From Gammaproteobacteria bacterium (GTDB lineage Bacteria; Pseudomonadota; Gammaproteobacteria; DSM-19610), in assembly GCA_030618475.1 (NCBI GenBank), contig JAUXDG010000155.1, positions 1-6,741 of the forward strand: DNA of 6,741 nucleotides. The letters run 5' to 3'. This document shows positions 1-4,560 of this stretch, one piece after another; position 1 is the first letter of the stretch, and each line of letters begins with the position of its first letter. The translations under genes and the position numbers were made by a program. The notes beneath the pieces are model-generated. The model saw only the letters and a list, made by a program, of their open reading frames with translations, ran no database searches and had not been told where the DNA came from.

Positions 1-124
1 CGGGGATCGGGCCGTGAGACGACCAGCGCGTGATAGCGCTGTCGGGGATGGCGTGGGGATGGGGCCGGCAGGCTCAGGCCGAATGCCCCGTCTCGGTTGA
101 GTGCTCAGCAAGGGAAACAGGACA
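1..124. other. Upstream stretch without a supported gene
   Basis: I see no gene here. One plus-strand frame is open from position 2 to a TGA at 98-100, but its translation is Gly/Arg-rich, low in complexity and matches no family I know, so I do not call it the tail of an upstream gene. There is a perfect 6-bp hairpin, CAGCGC (24-29) pairing with GCGCTG (36-41) around a GTGATA loop. It is not followed by a run of T, so it is not a convincing terminator. GGGGATGG occurs twice, at 44-51 and 55-62, as a short direct repeat. The promoter of the TIR gene, if it has its own, would lie here or further left; I found no clear -35/-10 pair. Confidence 0.5.
110..115 (+). promoter_or_regulatory. Ribosome binding site favouring the TTG start at 125
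   Basis: AAGGGA lies 9 bases before TTG 125. The competing in-frame GTG at 101 has no purine-rich site in front of it. A TTG start gives a protein beginning M-S-D-I-F-I-S-Y, the usual N-terminus of bacterial TIR proteins, in which the first beta-strand begins almost at residue 1. Confidence 0.5.
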
Positions 125-376
125 TTGAGCGATATCTTCATCAGCTATGCCAGTCAAGACCGCGAAAGAATCTTGCCGATTGTGCATGCGCTGGAAAAAA
201 CAGGTTGGTCGATCTTCTGGGACAGAACTATTCCGCCGGGCGAGACGTGGCGGCAGTTGATTGGAAGCGAGATCCAGAGTGCCCGCTGCGTCATCGTCGT
301 TTGGACCGCCGCCTCTATCGATAGTCGTTGGGTTCAGGAAGAAGCGGAGATTGGTAGCCGAAAGTGCATGGGGTGA
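125..376 (+). CDS. Truncated TIR-domain protein (probable remnant)
   Basis: The 83-residue product is the front of a Toll/interleukin-1 receptor domain. Visible features are box 1 (DIFISYASQDR, residues 3-13), the BB-loop region (WDRTIPPGE, 32-40), a hydrophobic strand (CVIVVW) and the alphaC motif WVQEE (69-73). Its WVxxE glutamate, residue 73, corresponds by motif to the catalytic glutamate of TIR NADases. A bacterial TIR domain is normally about 130 residues. This frame stops at TGA 374-376 just after alphaC, where the next strand (usually a hydrophobic 'PVLID'-like segment) and the last helices should follow. After the stop, the same frame reads SQLVDIG (377-397), which resembles the end of many bacterial TIR domains, so an internal deletion is plausible. 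The full domain would hydrolyse NAD or make a nucleotide signal. As it stands the fold is incomplete and probably inactive. It lies 165 bp upstream of the large signalling gene on the same strand. GTG 101 is an alternative start, giving 91 residues. Confidence 0.75.
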   Translation: MSDIFISYASQDRERILPIVHALEKTGWSIFWDRTIPPGETWRQLIGSEIQSARCVIVVWTAASIDSRWVQEEAEIGSRKCMG

Positions 377-405
377 AGCCAACTGGTCGATATCGGGACA
401 ATGGC

Positions 406-411
406 TATACT
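406..411 (+). promoter_or_regulatory. Candidate -10 element before the signalling gene
   Basis: TATACT matches the sigma-70 -10 consensus at five of six positions. The base spacing that would place a -35 at 383-388 gives CTGGTC, a poor match. If used, it would give a leader of roughly 120 bases to the ATG at 542. This is a weak single-box call, and the gene could instead be co-transcribed from upstream of the TIR fragment. Confidence 0.25.
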
Positions 412-527
412 GTAGAGACGCTTAGCTCATTCTCTGGCCTTGTGGTTTCGATCTTTCTCCATGCCAGGGCATGAACAGGCTAACCGTGTAGAGCAGCGAA
501 TAGCTTCGAGGTGCTGGCGACGAGCGA

Positions 528-533
528 TAGGGA
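528..533 (+). promoter_or_regulatory. Ribosome binding site fixing the ATG start at 542
   Basis: TAGGGA lies 8 bases before ATG 542, a normal spacing. It supports starting the large gene at 542 rather than at the in-frame TTG at 440 or the ATG at 461, neither of which has a good site. The conserved N-terminal strand RVFVAMPFG then begins at residue 14, as expected for this kind of domain. Confidence 0.6.
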
Positions 534-541
534 CATTCAGT

Positions 542-3025
542 ATGCATAATGTACCGCGAAACAGACACAATACCTGGCCCCGGGTCTTTGTTGCGATGCC
601 GTTCGGCAAGAAGACAGTCAAGAGTAACGCCGATGCCGGGACTGCCAGTCCACCCGCTCAGGTAAGGGAAGACGTCGGCGTCGATTTCGATGAGATCTGG
701 GCGCTGCTCATCCGGCCCGCGTTGCAACGGGCACGGTGCAGGCCGTACCGGGCCGATGAGGAAGCGGGTGCTGGTGACATTCGCACGGACATGTTCTTTG
801 AGCTCGTGACCGGGGAGTTTGTGCTGGCCGATATTTCCACACTCAACGCCAACGTGTTCTACGAGCTCGGTGTCCGGCACGGAATTTCGCCACGCGGTGT
901 ACTCATGGTGGACGGTGGATGGGACCGCCGACCCTTCGACGTCGCCCCGGACCGCACCTTTACCTATAAGGGGGCTCTGTTTGAGGCAGGTGTTGCACGC
1001 GACAGTAAATCGTGGCAGGACGCTGTAAAACAGGAGGTCGAGAAGCTGGCTGGGCGGCTACAGGCCGCTGTCGCCACTGACGCGAGTACCACGAGCAGCC
1101 CCGTCTACAAGGAACTGAACGGCTTGAAGCCGGTGGACTGGGGGCAGATTCAGAATGCCAAGGCGCGCTACTTCGGTAGTCAGCTGCAAGAGTGGAAAGC
1201 CTGGGTCCGCAAGGCCAAGCGCCAGAGTCACGTGGGTGACATCCTGACCTTGTCCCGCGATGCCCCGAACCGGTTTATTGAGTGGCAGCTGCGACTTGAT
1301 GCCGCCCGCGCACTGTCTGATCTGGGGCGCTTCGAGCCGGCGCGCGAGCTGCTTCGAGCCATGGTGACCGAGAATCCGGCCTGTCCTGAGACCCGCTATG
1401 CCCTGGCCAGAATCCTGGATCGTCTGGCCGGACTGGCAACGCGCCCTGAATCAGGGCGGGAGTATCATGGGCGGGCGGAGCTTGAGGTCCAGGAGGCGCT
1501 GCGCCACGGCGGTGACGACCCGCAAGCACACCGGCTGCTGGGGCGAATTTACAAATACCGCTGGCGAAATCGCTGGGAACACGAAGCGGATGAAAGCGCG
1601 CGCGGGCGACTGGCCGCCGAGTATTGGGAGACCGCCAAAAAGGGCCTGTGTCATTACCATGAAGCGCAGATGTGCGACCTGGGCTGCTTTTATGCGGGAT
1701 TGAACGTTATCAGCCTGTCCCGGTTACACGAGCACCTGGGCCTGAAAGAACCGGTCGGGGTCGCAGCCGATCTGGCAGACGTGGTGGGCCTGGTCAAAAC
1801 TGCAGCTCGCCGCACGCTCGCGCTGGCCCAGCGTGATACGGCCGTCGAAAAAGACGAAAGTGAGGTCATCTGGGCCACCGCCGCACTGGCAGAAGTGGCG
1901 CTGTTGACCGCCGGCCTGGATGACGCCAGGACGTTTTATCAACGTGCTGTCACACATCCTGATGTGTCGGTGTCTCAGCTCAAGGCATTCGACGAGCAGC
2001 TGGACATGTATGAAAAACTCGGCTTCGAGACACACTGTGTCGCCCAGCTGCGCAAGATTGTCAACGCCCAGCTTGAGGCACAAAACAAGCTGGCCGGCTG
2101 CGACCTGACCGTCATGCAAGCGGGCTCGCCACCCGGCGTGTTCGTATTCCGGGGGGAGAGCTTCGACGAGCCAGAGCTCGAGGAAGAGGTTCGAACCAGG
2201 CTCAGGGTACTGGTGCAGGCGCAGTGGAAAATTCGCGAGCGGGACCTGGTGATCTGCAGCGCACGACGCGGTGCTGAGATTATCTTCGCCGAGGAATGCG
2301 TCCGCCTCAAGGCCAATGTCCGCTTGCTGCTGCCATTATCGAGGGCGGAGTTTGTCAGCCAATCGGTTCGCAAGACCGGGGTGGACTGGGAGCAACGCTT
2401 TTACAAGCTGGCAGAACAGTGCGAAGTTCTGGAGCAGCCTGTCCGTCTGGGGGCCACCCCGGCGGAACTGGACCCCTGTGAGCGTAACAACGTATGGTGC
2501 CTGGAGGTCGCACGGACGGAGCTGGGGCCAGACGTGAGGCCTCGTGTGGGCGCGCTGTCGATCAGGGGCGAGGATCATCCCGATTCAGCGAACCAAGCCG
2601 GCGGCTTGAGACACTTCGAGCGATGTGCACAGAACCTCGACCTGCTGGTGGAGAGGGTCGTGGTGTGGAGTGCGGCAGAAGAGCCTACCTGGTTCCCGAC
2701 CGGCAATACCGTGGTGCACGTGCGCCGGCCGAACGGTAAGACCGATACCCTGTCGCTGGGAAAAGCGCTTCGTCTTGGCCGCGCCAGTGACAATGACGTG
2801 ATTCTTGGTGACCGCAGCATATCCCGCCATCATCTGAAGCTGAAGCCGGCAGTGGGGGGTGTGCACCTGACCAACCTGTCGGGTCATCCGAACGCGACGT
2901 TCATGGGCGGGAAGTGGCTTGCCCCCGATTCAGAAAAGAAACCGCTGTTGGTTATGCTGAAGCAGACGATTAAGCTGGTTGACGGTACCCAAATCACCTT
3001 CGAGGCGTTGGACAGGCCCGCTTGA
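542..3025 (+). CDS. Multidomain signalling protein: TIR/DRHyd-like, TPR (DUF4071), SLOG-like and FHA domains
   Basis: The product is 827 residues, with no signal peptide or membrane segment, so probably cytoplasmic. Residues 14-150 form an alpha/beta domain of the nucleoside deoxyribosyltransferase/TIR-like kind: RVFVAMPFG (14-22), GDIRTDMFFELV (78-89), FVLADIS (93-99) and NANVFYELG (102-110). Asp97 and Glu108 occupy the positions expected of the active-site acidic pair. Residues about 250-500 are helical with TPR-like repeats (for example LSDLGRFEPARELLRAMV and AGLDDARTFYQRAV). Databases call this arrangement DUF4071 or 'TRAFs-binding', a eukaryotic label that should not be taken literally here. 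Residues about 532-640 form a second Rossmann-like unit (GVFVFRG; LVICSARRGAEIIFAEE at 569-585; LLLPLSRAEF at 595-604) resembling SLOG nucleotide-binding proteins. Residues about 723-822 are an FHA domain: LRLGR (743-747), SISRHH (759-764) and NATFMG (784-789, equivalent to NGTFvNG), all phosphothreonine-binding positions. Inferred role: a phosphorylation-linked nucleotide sensor or effector. Its substrate, its partner kinase and whether it acts in phage defence are unknown. The reading frame is intact. Confidence 0.85.
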   Translation: MHNVPRNRHNTWPRVFVAMPFGKKTVKSNADAGTASPPAQVREDVGVDFDEIWALLIRPALQRARCRPYRADEEAGAGDIRTDMFFELVTGEFVLADISTLNANVFYELGVRHGISPRGVLMVDGGWDRRPFDVAPDRTFTYKGALFEAGVARDSKSWQDAVKQEVEKLAGRLQAAVATDASTTSSPVYKELNGLKPVDWGQIQNAKARYFGSQLQEWKAWVRKAKRQSHVGDILTLSRDAPNRFIEWQLRLDAARALSDLGRFEPARELLRAMVTENPACPETRYALARILDRLAGLATRPESGREYHGRAELEVQEALRHGGDDPQAHRLLGRIYKYRWRNRWEHEADESARGRLAAEYWETAKKGLCHYHEAQMCDLGCFYAGLNVISLSRLHEHLGLKEPVGVAADLADVVGLVKTAARRTLALAQRDTAVEKDESEVIWATAALAEVALLTAGLDDARTFYQRAVTHPDVSVSQLKAFDEQLDMYEKLGFETHCVAQLRKIVNAQLEAQNKLAGCDLTVMQAGSPPGVFVFRGESFDEPELEEEVRTRLRVLVQAQWKIRERDLVICSARRGAEIIFAEECVRLKANVRLLLPLSRAEFVSQSVRKTGVDWEQRFYKLAEQCEVLEQPVRLGATPAELDPCERNNVWCLEVARTELGPDVRPRVGALSIRGEDHPDSANQAGGLRHFERCAQNLDLLVERVVVWSAAEEPTWFPTGNTVVHVRRPNGKTDTLSLGKALRLGRASDNDVILGDRSISRHHLKLKPAVGGVHLTNLSGHPNATFMGGKWLAPDSEKKPLLVMLKQTIKLVDGTQITFEALDRPA

Positions 3026-3073
3026 ACCCGGGCGTGCCATTGCCGGGACCTGCCATAAGCGCCCGCTGCGGTC
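3026..3073. other. Convergent intergenic gap
   Basis: These 48 bases separate the stop codons of two convergent genes. They are GC-rich, and I see no hairpin followed by a T-tract on either strand. GCCCG (3016-3020) and CGGGC (3029-3033) can pair across the stop codon of the upstream gene, but the stem is short and lacks a T-run. Termination may be Rho-dependent or occur beyond the gap. Confidence 0.4.
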
Positions 3074-4054
3074 TCATTCCCGCGGTTTGTGTTTGCCGCG
3101 CTTGAGGAAATCTTTGCCACCAAATATGACTTCAATCTGGAAGGTGATGCCGGCCTTGGGTTCAAAGTCTTCGTCATTACGCAAGGCGATCTGGGGATTG
3201 ATTTCGTAGAACAGCCATTTGCGCTTAAGGTTGCGACGGTAGCGCACCAGCAGCACGGAGCTGTCAAACCGGTGATTGGGGCTGGTCTTGAACAGGTTGT
3301 TCCATTGATATTCGATGGCTTTTTTGCTGTGCAGTTGCTGGATAAGACTTGGCCGGATTTCATAGCGGTAGCCCTCGTCCTCCTCGCGCCACCTCCCGTC
3401 CACGGTATGGCGGAAAAACAGCTTTTCACTGAGCAGACGTTCGTAGTCGAAACGCGTCGTTGCTTCCCAGCCCTTGCTGGTCAACCAGCGAAGCCGCTGC
3501 GTGAATCTCAGATTCCAGGTATCGAATTTGAAGGTACGCCGAAATCGTGGGCCGATGAACAATTCAGTACTGTCAAGTTTTATACCCGCGGTGAGGCTCA
3601 GGTTTCGTTTTTTTGAGGCTTTTGCAAAATACTGGATGCCGGCGGCAGAGGTCTCATCGCTGCTTTCGACGCGATTGAACAGGGTGTCGGGTGTCTTATC
3701 GGTGTCGTCCTCGCTGGCCACAAACACCCTGAGTCTTTTTTTGGTCTTGGGAATGTCAATTGATAAACTGAGCTTGGTCTTGTGTTCGGGGCTTTCATCG
3801 TGTTCCAGGAATACAGATTGGCCCAGTCGGAGCTTGGTGGTGGCATCTTCCGCGATGAAACGTTCATCGTCGAAGAATGAATCTATCCACTGGGCAGCGC
3901 TGTTGACGTTTTCCGAGATGCTTCTCTGCACCCGATCGGCGGTATTGTAATCGCTCGGTGGATAGGCATCAGACCCGGGGAAATCGAGCTCCGCGGCTGC
4001 CACCCATCGGGGCAATGAAACAGCCACGATGAGTAGATACCGTCCGGTGTTCAT
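3074..4054 (-). CDS. Secreted, probable outer-membrane beta-barrel protein of unknown function
   Basis: The product is 326 residues. Residues 1-21 look like a signal peptide: MNTGRY, a hydrophobic stretch (LLIVAVSLP), then WVAAA with likely cleavage before ELDF. Residues 36-62 form an amphipathic helix-like segment ending in AQWIDSFFDDERF. The rest alternates polar and hydrophobic residues in short strands, such as KTKLSLSIDIP, LSLTAGIKL, WNLRFTQRLRWL, SSVLLVRYRRNL and GITFQIEVIFGG, separated by charged turns. This pattern suits an outer-membrane barrel of perhaps 10-12 strands. It ends in a basic tail (KDFLKRGKHKPRE) rather than the terminal aromatic residue typical of BamA substrates, which is a caution. 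I cannot name a family or function. ATG 4054 is chosen because the signal peptide starts there. Its ribosome binding site is very weak, and the frame stays open upstream to 4330 without coding character. Base composition is less GC-rich than in either flanking gene (two 60-base lines are 40% and 45% G+C). It is convergent with the signalling gene and divergent from the AsmA-like gene. Confidence 0.7.
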   Translation of the reverse strand: MNTGRYLLIVAVSLPRWVAAAELDFPGSDAYPPSDYNTADRVQRSISENVNSAAQWIDSFFDDERFIAEDATTKLRLGQSVFLEHDESPEHKTKLSLSIDIPKTKKRLRVFVASEDDTDKTPDTLFNRVESSDETSAAGIQYFAKASKKRNLSLTAGIKLDSTELFIGPRFRRTFKFDTWNLRFTQRLRWLTSKGWEATTRFDYERLLSEKLFFRHTVDGRWREEDEGYRYEIRPSLIQQLHSKKAIEYQWNNLFKTSPNHRFDSSVLLVRYRRNLKRKWLFYEINPQIALRNDEDFEPKAGITFQIEVIFGGKDFLKRGKHKPRE

Positions 4055-4059
4055 GCGAG

Positions 4060-4157
4060 TGGGTGCCAATTCGTCATCATTGTCTGAAAACGATAAGTTA
4101 GACAGTCTTATTGGCCAAGGCAACGTTATCGTCCAAGTTTTATCGGGCTGGCACCCA
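4060..4157. repeat. Nested inverted repeats upstream of the barrel gene
   Basis: A perfect 9-bp inverted repeat joins TGGGTGCCA (4060-4068) to TGGCACCCA (4149-4157). Inside it, ACGATAA (4090-4096) pairs with TTATCGT (4126-4132), and between those lie two local palindromes, AGACAGTCT (4100-4108) and TTGGCCAA (4111-4118). The outer and middle pairs have nearly the same centre (about 4109 and 4111). A further short hairpin, GCTGG (4147-4151) with CCAGC (4155-4159), overlaps the distal outer arm and would compete with the long-range pairing. In the minus-strand transcript the proximal arm lies just upstream of the barrel gene's ATG. Confidence 0.5.
4090..4118 (-). promoter_or_regulatory. Candidate promoter of the barrel gene
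   Basis: Read on the minus strand, TTGGCC (4118-4113) could serve as a -35 and TATCGT (4095-4090) as a -10, with a 17-base spacer; the -10 matches consensus at four of six positions. The palindrome AGACAGTCT (4100-4108) falls in the spacer, where a repressor or MerR-like activator could sit. An alternative pair with 17-base spacing, TTGCCT and TAACTT, lies a few bases upstream. The matches are weak, so the exact boxes are uncertain. Confidence 0.25.
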
Positions 4158-4371
4158 GCTGCCGACGGATCCAACATACCCGGGAGCAGCATAGGTATAA
4201 AGCGGGTGATGACTTCGTACGCGGGCCCCGGTACTGGCGCTGAAAGGGCAAGTGGCGGATCATGCCTGTCTCCAATCAGCGACGGAAACAGCGGCTTCGG
4301 CCCATCGCCAATCCTTCGTCTGTCCGGCAATATTAAGGCATGTGTCTGTTCAATAGGTGGTTACCAGGTAT

Positions 4372-4380
4372 TGGTATAAA
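4372..4380 (+). promoter_or_regulatory. Candidate extended -10 promoter of the AsmA-like gene
   Basis: TGG followed directly by TATAAA fits the extended -10 form (TGn plus a five-of-six match to TATAAT), which can work without a good -35; none is visible at the right distance. It would leave a leader of roughly 170 bases before ATG 4561, which is long. This is a single-motif call. Confidence 0.25.
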
Positions 4381-4549
4381 CCTTGCAGCTGTATTGATAC
4401 ACCCGGCACCTGTGTACTGGAATGGACAGCGACCATCAATGCAGCGCAGAACAGTGATCCGGGCAGCAGCAAGCGGCCGAAGCATGATGATGACGATAAG
4501 GGGGGCGATGACGACTGGCCACAGCTTGCAGAAAGCCGTTGCTGTGGTC

Positions 4550-4556
4550 AGGGGAG
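4550..4556 (+). promoter_or_regulatory. Ribosome binding site of the AsmA-like gene
   Basis: AGGGGAG ends 4 bases before ATG 4561. The match to the anti-Shine-Dalgarno sequence is strong but the spacing is short. It decides the start at 4561, because the open frame further upstream has no comparable site and the membrane anchor begins about residue 12 from this ATG. Confidence 0.55.
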
Positions 4557-4560
4557 CAGG

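Larger units (their letters stand above)
377..541 (+). other. Gap between TIR remnant and signalling gene
   Basis: These 165 bases hold no separate gene. The first part (377-412) reads SQLVDIGTMAIL then stop in the frame of the TIR fragment and may be a remnant of the TIR C-terminus. From 440 onward the frame of the downstream gene is already open, starting with a TTG, but the predicted peptide (basic, no recognisable motif) and the lack of a ribosome binding site before 440 argue that this part is leader, not protein. An 8-bp palindrome, CGATATCG, lies at 388-395. Confidence 0.35.
4055..4560. other. 506-bp divergent intergenic region
   Basis: No gene is supported here. Two frames are open over part of it. 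One is the minus-strand upstream extension of the barrel gene (to 4330). The other is a plus-strand frame in phase with the AsmA-like gene, from the base after TAG 4354-4356, which includes an Asp-rich stretch encoded at about 4486-4515. Neither has a good start site or a recognisable domain. The left part (4055-4160) is rich in inverted repeats and holds the likely promoter of the barrel gene. The right part should hold the promoter of the AsmA-like gene. I see no tRNA, terminator or riboswitch that I can name. Confidence 0.5.

Noticed and set aside
440..541. N-terminal extension of the signalling protein from TTG 440
   Set aside because: No ribosome binding site precedes 440, the extra 34 residues match nothing, and ATG 542 has a well-spaced TAGGGA.
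1724..2373. Minus-strand open frames inside the large signalling gene (1724-2119, 1975-2373)
   Set aside because: The plus strand carries a continuous 827-codon frame with recognised domains here, and the antisense peptides show no motif or start site.
3016..3033. Hairpin GCCCG/CGGGC as an intrinsic terminator
   Set aside because: The stem is only five base pairs, it spans the stop codon and no T-run follows.
3089..3950. Plus-strand open frames opposite the barrel gene (3089-3616, 3474-3950)
   Set aside because: The minus frame has a signal peptide and a consistent strand pattern; the plus frames are unstructured in composition and lack ribosome binding sites.
4055..4330. N-terminal extension of the barrel protein on the minus strand to 4330
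   Set aside because: It would bury the signal peptide inside the protein, and the added residues are Pro-rich without motif. The likely promoter also lies within this stretch.
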